Of a stretch of 64,000 bases of DNA, positions 21,501 to 31,705 are shown piece after piece. How positions within the stretch are numbered: position 1 is the first letter of the stretch; every line of letters starts with the position of its first letter. Under the pieces are notes generated by a model that saw nothing but the letters and a program-made list of their open reading frames with translations, was not told the DNA's origin and searched no databases. Both the position numbers and the translations under genes were made by a program. This DNA comes from Rotaria sordida (Eukaryota; Rotifera; Eurotatoria; Philodinida; Philodinidae), in contig CAJNOL010000049.1 of the NCBI GenBank assembly GCA_905250125.1, positions 1 to 64,000 on the forward strand, given 5' to 3'.

Positions 21501-24500
21501 ATATTCGACAACTTTGTTCACTACGATGAACATATTGGGCTATTTGTGCCCAATCATCACGAAATTTATGAAATGCTTCTGTAAATGCATCAATTTCATG
21601 TTCAGTCCATTCTTGTTTAATTAAAATAAAATAAAAATAAGTGAATTTCTTGTTATCTTTTTTTTACTTACCATCATCATGTTTCAAATTTTGTTCATCT
21701 GTTATTGTTGATTGAATTTTTGATGATTCATCATCATCATCATCATCATCATCTTCTTCTTCTTCAATTTGTTGTGTTGTTGTTGTTGTTGTTGTTGTTT
21801 GTCTTTGACGTACTTGAATAATTAATTTTTCATAACAACGTGTACAACATCGTTGAACATTTTGAGGAATTTCTTTAAAAGCAAAAAAACTTTTCTATGT
21901 AAAAAAAAATTTGTTTTTTTCTTTTGTTTTTTGTTAATTACGTAATGATCGACGAATAGCTTCTTGATTTTCTTGTGTTAATTCATTCCATTTACTTGGA
22001 AATGCACGTAAACGATTTTTACGATTTTTCTTTTTACCTAATTTTTCAGTTGTACAAGATAATAATTGACATCGACTAAACAAAAATAAAATATTTAGAA
22101 ATGACAAAAAAAAAAAAAAACGAAATTAACAAACTTTTTATTCGCACGTTTTTCTTCATTTCCATCACCGGGATCTGAAAACAAAACGGAAAATTCAATA
22201 TTAATGTTTGATTATAATTATCTTTTACTCACTTGTTTCACGTCGTTCTTCATCACTAGAAAAACAAAATAAAAAAAAATTCTGTAAACAATTTTCGAAC
22301 AAATCGTTGGATATGACTCAGTTAATTATTTTAATGAATGTATCTGTCTCCATATACTTATTTCGGAAAAACTCAATCAATTGTCAAAGAATAGATACAA
22401 TAGTTGAGTTTATTATAAGGTTAATATCTTGAAATTTTCAAAATAATCTAATTTAAATGAGATTGATATTTTTAGTAAAATTTCGTTTTAAACTCAATTT
22501 TTTTAAAAGTTATTCCGTTCCAGAGTTTTTTTTTTCAATGTTGCCGAGTTATAAAAAAGAAATAGGAACTTAAAATCGAATGAATCAGATCGAGGAATTT
22601 TCTTCTCAGATATTTTGATATGATGTCGTTCGTAGAAATGAAATTATTTTTCGAACATATTTATTCAGTTTTTTTATTTAATAGAAAATAAAATAAATAA
22701 ATCGTTATCTTCATTCTGGAAAAACTCTTTCAAGTCGCTTCTTCTCGTTCAATTTCAAGAGATCAATCAAATATTTGCTAAACTCTATTTGATTGAACAA
22801 TATCAGTCACAGATTGTTGATGAAACGGATAGTGATTATGACAGAAAGAATAGATTCTTCTAAAAAGAAAAATAGCAAAAGATCTTTTTTTTTTTCCGTT
22901 GAAATTTTAATCGATATAATAAACTCAACCTTCTAATTATGTTAAACTCAAAATATTAATGAAGAGCTTATATGAGATTTGGGTACATGTCAAGTAATAA
23001 AAATTTCTATAAAATTATTTAACATTTGGTATCTTATCTTGAAGATAAAAAATAAATATGCACTTTTATCTTTCGAGGTTATCATATTTATGAATACTAA
23101 ACGAATGTGTGTGTGTGTGTGTATGTTTTTTTTTATTGAAAGTTTAAACGTAATATTCGAGATAAAAATTGACTTACTTTTCTAATCGATCTGTTGAACG
23201 ATCACCATCCTAAGATAATAAAACAAAGTAAGAATTTTTTCGATTTTTTTTTTTTTTGTGTTTAAAACAAACTTGTCCTCCTGTAGTTGTTATTTGTGGA
23301 AGAATTTGTTGTGATGTTGATGAAAGAATAGTATTTGATGAAGTAAATTTTGTAACTAAAGTTGTCTCAATAGTTGTTGATGATGTAACTGTTGTTGTTG
23401 TCGTTGTATTTTGTTTAGCTTTTCTTCGATTAGCTTGTGCTTGTTTTCGTAATAAATTTTTATAATTTTCTGATTTTTTAGTCATATAATAAAATTGTAC
23501 ACATTGTTCAGTTGTTTTATTTTCTAAAAATGATGATATATAACCGAAATTTTTTGGTGATTGTGTAAATTTTTCAATAAAAATTTGTTTTTCTTCTGAT
23601 GACCAATATGGCATTTTTGTAAGTTCTTTATAAAATTCAGCAGCATCACGTTTTATTAAACTATTTTCATTAAAATATTTATATTTACGTTGCCATTTAT
23701 CATAAATAATTGGTGGTACAATAGATGATTTACGCATTTTTTCTTCTTCATTTTCAATATCTTGTTCAATTGTATTTGTATTTATTGTTATTTGTTGTTC
23801 AGATGTTATTGTATCATTTATATTTATTTGTTTTTTTTCTTTATCTTCACGTGTTTTACGTAATTCAGGAAATATTTTTTCAAATGTTTCACGATATGTT
23901 GTTAAATCTTTATTTAAAATAATTTTTTCATCATTTTCAATTAATTTTTGCCATTGTTGATAATTTTTATCATATTGATTACTTTCATATTTTATTCGAT
24001 TTTTATATATTTCATTTTTCTTTTTAAAAAAATCTTTTAAATGATTTTTCATTATATTTATATATCTATAGAAGATTTAAGTAAATTATATTTTTAATGA
24101 AAAAAAATAATATATATATATTAAAATACAAACTGTATTCGAATTTTTCGTATTGATTCAAGATCACTTGGTTCTTGATAAAGTGGTATTGTTAAATCTA
24201 GATTATTATTTAAATGATTTAACATTTTTTGACTATCTTCAGCTTTTTTCTAAAAAAAAAATTTAAATTAAAAAATATATACTGGATCTTACGAGAGAAA
24301 TCTCAAAACTAACTAATCACTTTTGAGTGGAGACAATATTTAACATGTAGATCCTAATAAGCTATGAATAATCTGAGCAAAATTCAAGCTCTTAACTTAT
24401 TAATGAAGGAGATAGTATGTTTTTGAAGTCAATGCCTATGCTTCCGGTCAGAAAAATTGATTATCGAATTTCTACTTGGAACTGAGCACAGATGTAAAAA

Positions 24501-25518
24501 AAATATATATCGACACGTTCGACATTTTCATTAAGAACTTTCTATATCTCATTAGAATCTACGTACATATTTTACAAAGTCTCGACTCAAAAGCAATATG
24601 ATGATAATACAAAACAAAATTTAAGATTTACTCTATTATCATGAAGAATTTTTTCAATAAGTGTTTGTGAACCATTTATTCTAAAAAAATCATCTTGATC
24701 ATCATTATCTTCTTCATCTGCAGCTGATTTATCAGCTTGACTTTTAATTTCACTCTATTTAGAAATAAACAATAAAGAAATTTAATTATATATATATCTA
24801 TTTTAATTATAAATATTACTTGACTAAGTTTAGCACGATCAAGTTTTTTCATAGTTAGATCAATTTCAGATTCAAGTTTTGATATAGCATTACGTATAAT
24901 TGTTGAATCTCTCATATTTGAATCATTTTTTGGATCATCTGGTGTTGGTGATATAGCTTCAGTTTGTGGTTGATATACTTGTTGTTCCTATAAGATTAGA
25001 AAAATAAATATGATAAATGAATAAATTTATTGAAAAATTTTTCGAATACCTTTTTAACATCAATTGATAATGGTAATAATTGTGAATTAATGGATAGATT
25101 ACCACCTGCTAGATAACGTGAGCGTTTTGAATGTTCATCGACATGTGGTCCCATTGATATAGGTGCTAATGAAGGATAATATGAAGGTATAGTAGCTCTG
25201 AGAAAAAAAAAACAAAGATTTTTTGTTTTTCCTTGATTACAATAAGAAATTCGTTTGTATTGAATAGCAACAAACCTTTCCGGACTACCAAAATGATTAT
25301 GATAGCTAGCAAGTAATGATGGACGTCGATTTAAAGCCATAGCTGTTTCAACAGTAGAATTACCAGCATAACGAGCATCACGCTGAAATTAAGATTATTT
25401 CTTTTTATCTTTTTTTTTTTTTTTTTTTTTTTAAAAAATATTTTTATCAACACACCTGCTGATAACTGGTTGGATAAGTAAATTGAGCCGACGACATGAA
25501 TGGAGATTGTCGGGCCAT
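13116..25518 (-). CDS. NCOR: Nuclear receptor corepressor (NCoR/SMRT family)
   Basis: Scaffold that brings HDAC3 and TBL1 complexes to DNA-bound repressors. First exons: 25518-25456, 25382-25276, 25197-25050, 24987-24820, 24754-24632, 24249-24134, 24065-23273, 23209-23178 and 22255-22233, phase-consistent; many more follow. My rough estimate is 1,800 residues. Diagnostic: RKKAEDSQ...PLYQEPSD and FFKKKNEIY match the NCoR N-terminal region and the GPS2/TBL1-binding part. SANT1 (deacetylase-activating domain) reads YWSSEEKQIFIEKF...PKNFGYISSFLE...YYMTKKSENYK at about 23620-23450. SANT2 reads EWTEHEIDAF...QSCRIFYQKYRKKN at about 21605-21450. A short conserved motif recurs in the long disordered C-terminal part: GSIMRGTPIS (about 20830) and GSITQGSPIS (about 14960), like vertebrate GSITQGTP. 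Many poly-Gln and Ser/Thr tracts occur. Long introns carry repeats. I could not confirm C-terminal CoRNR boxes. Joins in the 3' half are less certain. Confidence 0.85.
13738..14600. repeat. Inverted-repeat element in an NCoR intron
   Basis: The outer arms pair around AAATCTTGACTTATTACGTAGG (about 13778) and CCTATGTAATAAGTGAAGATTT (about 14548). A clear inner hairpin pairs AAATTTTGCACAAATAAAAT (about 14255) with ACTTTATTTGTGCAAATTTT (about 14388). The region between is slightly less AT-rich than its surroundings and holds an open frame without recognisable homology. It looks like an old insertion in the intron; the outer arms are quite diverged. Confidence 0.55.
18566..18589. repeat. TA microsatellite
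   Basis: A (TA)n run of about 12 units, followed by a T-rich tract, in the NCoR intron near 18200-18610. Confidence 0.8.
19830..20345. repeat. Dispersed repeat, copy 2 (NCoR intron)
   Basis: The counterpart of 9180-9760, in the same orientation. Shared blocks are ACTTAATTAA, AATGGAAAAGTTCAAGAATT, GTATAAA and AAATCATGTTACTAAT. Both copies sit in introns of minus-strand genes and neither has coding capacity. Boundaries are approximate. Confidence 0.55.
22395..22945. repeat. Possible element bounded by inverted copies
   Basis: GTTGAGTTTATTATAAGGTT at about 22402 is matched in reverse complement by TAATAAACTCAACCTTC at about 22917. The roughly 500 bp between them do not pair further by eye. It could be a TIR-type insertion in an NCoR intron, but the match is short and the DNA is AT-rich. 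Confidence 0.35.
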
Positions 25519-27679
25519 AATTTTTCTTTCTATTCTATAGCTTAATTTATCATTATCATATAGATGTGAATGATTATTTTTGCTTTTTTTTAATAATAAA
25601 AATTTAATATAAAGAAATTAAAGTAATGAAATGCCACAATAGCAATAAACCAATCTTGGAAATCACATTATCTCTAATAAAAAAAAAGCATATAGGTCAT
25701 TCAGTAAGCTATCTTAGAATGCACGATATAAGAGGTTTATTTATTAAAGATTGATGAGACTAAGAAAGAAAGACCAAGTAAATAACAAGAATAAGTCAAG
25801 AGTGGCTCTTTGTTTTCTGTTTTTCAGGATAGAAATAATGGAAAGTCTAGTAGGATTCGCCACGCATATAACCCTACACATGTCTCTACGGTAATATAAC
25901 GAGTGGCGACACAATCAACCATGATGCCTTCACAAACTAAGAAAACCAAAGAACTCGATTAGTATAGTAAGGTCACACTGGACATTTTTGATTAGTTTAT
26001 TGTACAGAACAAATTATATAAAAACGAAAGATGTCACTATTATACATTCGTTATTATTAGAGTTTTAAATTAAATTAAAATTATATGAATCAAAACATTT
26101 TATTCATCATTTAAACAATACAATAATATGTATAAATTTCAATAGAATTCTAATTTGAATACTTGACGACCTATAAGCGCTTTTACATACTTACTTTTTT
26201 TGATAGGTACATGAATGTATTGAAAAAAATGATTAATGACACGACATTTATCTCAATTCTAAGTCAATATAAATTGATTATAACTGAAAAGAAAAACAAA
26301 AGGAAAACAATAGGATTAATCGATTATTTGATTTGTTTTTTGCTTTCTATGTCATACCTGTAAACACAATCACAAAACGTTTCTTAAAAATCAAAACTAT
26401 TCTTTTGCTTTAATATTCAACTTCGTTTTATCATTACAATGTATCGATCAAATTTATCGATATTGTAGATACATACTTCTCGAATATTGGAACGATCATT
26501 ATTTGATAATAAAAAAAAAAAAAAAAAAAATTTACTGATTCACATAGATAAATATTTCTTATTTTTTTTAATTATTCATTGCTTATCAATTTTTTGCGAC
26601 CCACTAGTTTTTTTTTAATCCTCATATATATTTCTCAAAATAGTATTTCTAAATAAAGATAGTAATTTATGGCAAATTAGCATTGGATTATAGATCTCTT
26701 TGTTTTCGCTCTTTCAATCTTCATGTAGTATTATAGAAAAAGTAGAAAATTATTAGTTTCAAAAGCTTGTTTTTCTCTTCTTGCTCGCATATTTTTACAT
26801 CAGTTTTGATGACACTTTGACCTAATTTCAATTGCATATGAAATTAGATTTTTCTTTGTATCTGCTTCTTTTTTTCTTTCATGCATAATATTCATTTAAA
26901 ATTACATATGGAATAGAGATTGATCATCCGTTATATCTTCTTTAAATAGCATGAAAGAGTTTTTGACATCATCTGAATATGATTGAAAAACAAACCAGTG
27001 CTTGACATTTTTATTGTGTCAATTTTTGTATTTTATGAACAGATTGTAATTCATTATCTTTTTTCATAAGTAATCTTCGGATGATTTTCATTTATTTTGT
27101 AATACAACGAAATCAAACAATGAAAATGACACTGGTATATATGAAATATAAAACATGTATTCTATTAAAAGGAATATATTAATTAGAATGAGAATGAAAA
27201 TGTGAATGGAAGGTATTGACTCCATTTAAATAAATGATGTGTACATATACAGATAAAAATAATTTCAAAAATGTTGAAAATATTGCGTAGAATGTGTAAA
27301 TCATTATATAATTGTTCGATATTTACCGAAAATTGGCCATATTTATGAATATTAATTGATGTATTGACTTCTTTCAAATAGAAAGCTAGTGAAAATATAT
27401 TATAATGTTCATGTAGTAGGATAGTTTAGAAAGAATATGATTAATAAAATTCAAACTGTTGTTTCTAATGACAATGTCAACATTTTTTCTTTTTATTAGT
27501 TTTCATTATAAAAGCGATGACATGTTTAAAATAGTTGCAACAAATTAGAGATAAAAATTTTAGTTAAATCCTAACTTTACTTATCACTTGATCTCTTTTT
27601 CTGTTTTCATATATGAATTTCGATGATTTATTAACTGTAATATAAGACAGCAAAAAACCAGTATCGAATGATGCAAATA

Positions 27680-28030
27680 TTATCCCTAGTGAGTGTACTG
27701 AGTTTAAGATACTCGCAAGGGTAATCCCACTGTCGGTATATTACAAAAGCCTTTGGGTACCCTCAATACTTTAATGTACGTTATGGCTTTTTAGCACTTG
27801 ACTACAAAATGCTTCTAAATGTTCAATCTATTAATTTGTTGAAAAATTTCTCATAGAATACTGTAGAAACTAGACAGATTCTTGGTCAGTACTCATGTAT
27901 TGAGGCAATTCTTAGCACGGTACTCAATCAAGATCTTGTGAAATACTGGTAACATGGTACCGAAAAAGGTACTCTGTTGACAGCTGACCCAGTACATATG
28001 TACCTTGAAATCAGTACGTTTACTAGATAC
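27680..28030. repeat. GTAC-motif cluster
   Basis: In about 350 bp the 4-base palindrome GTAC or close variants recur many times: GGGTACCCTC, ATGTACG, CAGTACTC, CGGTACTC, TGGTACCG, AGGTACTC, CAGTACAT, TGTACC and CAGTACG. Flanks are similar (CAGTACTCA / CGGTACTCAA). This suggests a degenerate array of short repeats just outside the inverted repeat that follows. Confidence 0.45.
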
Positions 28031-28049
28031 AGCCAAAGATAAACAAGTC

Positions 28050-28600
28050 AAATTTGTGCTTATGAGAGGCATATATTCAACTGTCGAACGTCGTTTAAGT
28101 TTATGTCATGGTTACGAGTCGATCTCTGTGAGATTAAGAAAATCTCAGCAGGATTTATACTCATGATCTACTGGTGAAGTTCGAAAAATCCAAACTAAAG
28201 AATTTTGATCTAAAATTTTGACTATAGATAGATATACTAGTAATTAGATATCCATGAAAATTTCAACGACAACGAACATATCTCTTTTTTAGAAATTAAA
28301 TATCTTGAGAAAGATATGTTTGTTTGTTTGTTTTTGAAACTTTTAAGGCAATCTAATAATTAATAAATCTATTTGTAGGCACATTTTCAAATCAAAATTC
28401 TTTATTTTGAGTTGTTCGATAGCGTCTTACTTTCAAGAAAATTTTTAGTGTAATGGCCATAACTCTCTTCATCAGTAGATCATGAGTACGAAGCCTTTTG
28501 AAATTTTCTTTATCTCACAGAGACTTACTCGTAGTTATGATATGAAGTCGAACGATATCCAATAGTTGTCTCTCATTAGTATAATAAGTAATGTTCTATA
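28050..28600. repeat. Imperfect inverted repeat
   Basis: The left arm contains TCTCTGTGAGATTAAGAAAAT, CTCATGATCTACTGGTGAAG and AAAGAATTTTGATCTAAAA. The right arm carries reverse complements of all three in mirrored order: TTTTCAAATCAAAATTCTTT, CTTCATCAGTAGATCATGAG and TTTTCTTTATCTCACAGAGA. The right arm has an extra block of about 60 nt. No coding capacity is seen; it is probably a fold-back element. Confidence 0.72.
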
Positions 28601-29668
28601 AGAACGTTTTTTTCCGTTATTCACATCCCATTCCCCGCGGAAATCGGGAACGATATTAAAAAATGGATGTTGCCGACAATCGTTTTGTTTTATTTATATA
28701 TTCTGTAAACTTTAGTTTTTCAAACAAAAAAATATCGAAGTCAACTCTATGTTTTATTGTTGAGAAATAAATTTTGACATTCTTATTAATTAAAAAAATA
28801 ATAACAAAAACTTATCGACAAACATGAAGCAGTTTTCATTTATTATTCATTAAATTGTAATTCAATTATTACAATTATTTTTTCTTTGTGATTATCACCT
28901 TTGAAAAGATCATTATTCAGATTATCTCACAATTTAGAATTATTATTATCTTTCCTTCTTGAATATTTTCGTTTTTTTTTTTATAAATGTTACTAGTATT
29001 TTTTTTTCTCTTTTCGATTGACGAAGAAAATACTTCTCTTGACTTAACATTGATAAATTTCGACATGTAAATCATAATTGATTCATTTCATTAAAATGTA
29101 CTTTCAATGATAATTTTTATTTCTAATTTAAGATCATCTCATGTTGCGATAAGTGCGACACTGACAGACGTCAGAATCTGGTAATGATAGGTGTTCTCAA
29201 ATATCAAAAAATGAAATCGTCATAGGAATTCTGAAAGCATTACGGAAACAGGAATCAAGAAAAGATCGTTTGCGTAGGATACTAGTAATAAGTGTCTATA
29301 AAAATGAAAATACTTTTGTTATTGAGACAATCATATGGACAGTTATTAGAGGACATTTTTCCATCATTTATTTGATTAATTAATATAGAAGTTTGTATTA
29401 TGAGCATTGTTAAGTTCTTTTTCATATATTTGAATTTTTTGAATTTTTCTTATTGTTAATCTAAACTGCAACAATGCATCGATAATCGTTATATTTATAA
29501 TTTCTTACAAGATTTTCTTTTCATCTAACTAATTTAATGGAGAATTAGCATGATGATCGGATGTCTACAATCATCCATTTATTAATGACTAAATTTCAAG
29601 AGTAAAATTTTCATATATCATATAAAATTGTAGAAAAAAGAAAAATTTGATATTTCATTTTAGAAAAT

Positions 29669-31705
29669 TTAAATATAGTCAAGTAAGATATTACGAGGAC
29701 GTAATTCTTTTCCTTTTCTTAATTTTTCAATATCATTTTTAGTTGCTAATATTTCTGGATGATATTGATGTTCATGTTGAAATGTATCTAATAAAATATG
29801 AAGTGCATATTCAAATTCATTTAATGCTTGTTTAATTGTTTGTTTATCACTAGAATAACAATGAGCAATACCATTTCGTGTTTTAGCAAAATCTGGATGA
29901 TTATATGTTAATGATTGTTGTTGAATATTTAAAGCCATTTGAAAATATTTTTTTGCATCAACTATTTTATGTTGAATATAATATGTATAACCAATTCCAA
30001 TATATGATTTGGCAATAATTGGATGAATATCTGGTAAAATTTTATGTAGAATACCATTGGCTATTGTAAAATGATCAAATGCAACATCAATTTGTTGTGT
30101 TATTATTAAATTAATAAAACCAAGAACAATATTAGCTTGAGCTCGTATAAATTTATCTGTTGCTTCAGAAATAATTTTCATTAAAATTAAACGTACTCCG
30201 GCAAAATTATCTTTCGATATTAAAATATTTAAATAAGCATGTAATAAATTAACATCATAAGAATCTTCAGATAAATGTTCAAGATATTCTTTAGCTTGTT
30301 CATGATGACCTTGACGTATAGCTAATTCAGTTAATTCTTGATAATGATTATCTATTTGTAACCATTTTTCTGCTTCAGCATACAAACCTTTATATATAAG
30401 TATACGACCAAATGCATGATGAATATTATTTAATTCTGTTAGTTCTTTATAATAATATTGATATAAATTTTGAATAGAAGATTTTAAATTAAGTGTTGAA
30501 TGTAAATTTAAACCAATTAACCAATATGCATCTTGTTGTTCATCTTGTTGTTCAACATATTCAATTTTAATTAAGTGATATCGAGCACCAAACCATAATA
30601 AAATTTGTTCTTTTTTTATTTCAGCATATGGTATAGTATTATGATTAGTTGGATCAATATTTATTTCAAATAGAACTTTATATTTATTAGTTTTTTCATC
30701 ATTTGGTATAGAATCTAATGCTACTTGTCGATTTGTATATGTCATTAATAATTCAGTAAAAATAATTATTTGACTAATACGATGTTTCATTGCATCAAGT
30801 TCATCTATACTTAACCATGCACCATGATGAACAGTAAATTTTGTTTTATTTTTAATAAATTTTTCATGTTCATTAATTAATTGTCGATGAAATAATCGTA
30901 TAAACCAACGAAGTGTCCATAATTGAGTTAAATCATTAGAATTTATATTAGTGTAAAATAAATTTGGTTGATACCATTCTTCAATAGCCTGTTCTGGTTT
31001 ATAATATTGTTCTTGTTGTTCAATTGGATCTTCTTCTTCTTCATCAATATCATGATGATCTGGATTATTATTTTGATTATGTGTTCGACAATAATTAGTA
31101 AAATCTTCAGCTCCATCATCTGGACTTTGAAGTAAAAGATTGAGTGCAAGTTGATCAAGCAAATTATTGTCATCTGTATATCGTTCTCGTTGTTGTTCTT
31201 TTGATTCTTCTTGCTGTTCTTGCTGTTCTTGCTGTTCTTGCTCTTGCTCTTGCTCTTGTTCTTGTTCTTCACCTGTGTGTTGTTGTTCTGTACTACCTTG
31301 CATGTCATATTGCATACATTCAAGAATTTTATTGATATCCGAAAAAACACATCGAACCTTATCACATGTTTGTGCCCATCGACTATGTTTTACAGTATCA
31401 AAACAAAAGACATATATGTATTGAACTTGATTTAATGGTTGTAAATGATCACGTGCAAGCATTTGACCATATTTACCAGAGATAAGAACAGATAAACAAG
31501 GCGTTTTGATTTCATTTGATTCAATTAATTCAAGACATGCTTCAGGATCAATAAAAGTAAACACATGATCAAAAAGGGAAGAAAGAATGCCTTTAACAGT
31601 TACATCTTCTTCAGCAGAATCATCCAACCAAATAAGTACCAACTCATTATTAGAAGATTTTGGGACGTTAGTAATACCTTTGTATGTTCTACCAGCCATC
31701 GCCAT
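29669..31705 (-). CDS. Intronless protein with degenerate ART-like domain and KLC-type TPRs (678 aa)
   Basis: One uninterrupted frame starting at MAMAGRTYKG. Residues about 20-130 form a conserved N-terminal module (LVLIWLDD ... VLISGKYGQ ... YIYVFC ... WAQTCDKVRCVF) that I associate with large rotifer-specific families. Residues about 140-170 are an E/Q-rich low-complexity run. Residues about 290-405 resemble arginine-specific ADP-ribosyltransferases in layout: HHGAWLS where YRGQ-x-S is expected, a TELLMTYTN segment in place of F-x-STS, VLFEI, and KKEQILLWFG in place of EEEIL. Arg, the STS serine and the E-x-E pair all seem lost, so catalysis is unlikely (inference). Residues about 420-650 are TPRs, the clearest being GIGYTYYIQHKIVDAKKYF and NHPDFAKTRNGIA, as in kinesin light chain. 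Being intronless among intron-rich neighbours suggests retroposition or a family trait. Role unknown; protein binding is likely. Confidence 0.8.
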   Translation of the reverse strand: MAMAGRTYKGITNVPKSSNNELVLIWLDDSAEEDVTVKGILSSLFDHVFTFIDPEACLELIESNEIKTPCLSVLISGKYGQMLARDHLQPLNQVQYIYVFCFDTVKHSRWAQTCDKVRCVFSDINKILECMQYDMQGSTEQQHTGEEQEQEQEQEQEQQEQQEQQEESKEQQRERYTDDNNLLDQLALNLLLQSPDDGAEDFTNYCRTHNQNNNPDHHDIDEEEEDPIEQQEQYYKPEQAIEEWYQPNLFYTNINSNDLTQLWTLRWFIRLFHRQLINEHEKFIKNKTKFTVHHGAWLSIDELDAMKHRISQIIIFTELLMTYTNRQVALDSIPNDEKTNKYKVLFEINIDPTNHNTIPYAEIKKEQILLWFGARYHLIKIEYVEQQDEQQDAYWLIGLNLHSTLNLKSSIQNLYQYYYKELTELNNIHHAFGRILIYKGLYAEAEKWLQIDNHYQELTELAIRQGHHEQAKEYLEHLSEDSYDVNLLHAYLNILISKDNFAGVRLILMKIISEATDKFIRAQANIVLGFINLIITQQIDVAFDHFTIANGILHKILPDIHPIIAKSYIGIGYTYYIQHKIVDAKKYFQMALNIQQQSLTYNHPDFAKTRNGIAHCYSSDKQTIKQALNEFEYALHILLDTFQHEHQYHPEILATKNDIEKLRKGKELRPRNILLDYI

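Larger units (their letters stand above)
25519..29668. other. Four-kilobase intergenic region
   Basis: No open frame with convincing coding features lies between the NCoR start and the 3' end of the TPR gene. It holds a cluster of GTAC motifs (about 27680-28030) and a long inverted repeat (about 28050-28600), listed separately. The rest is AT-rich with homopolymer runs. The NCoR promoter should lie at the left end. Confidence 0.55.

Noticed and set aside
31144..31435. Plus-strand frames rich in Cys/Ser, Leu/Val or Leu/Phe
   Set aside because: All are antisense to the Glu/Gln low-complexity codons of the TPR gene.
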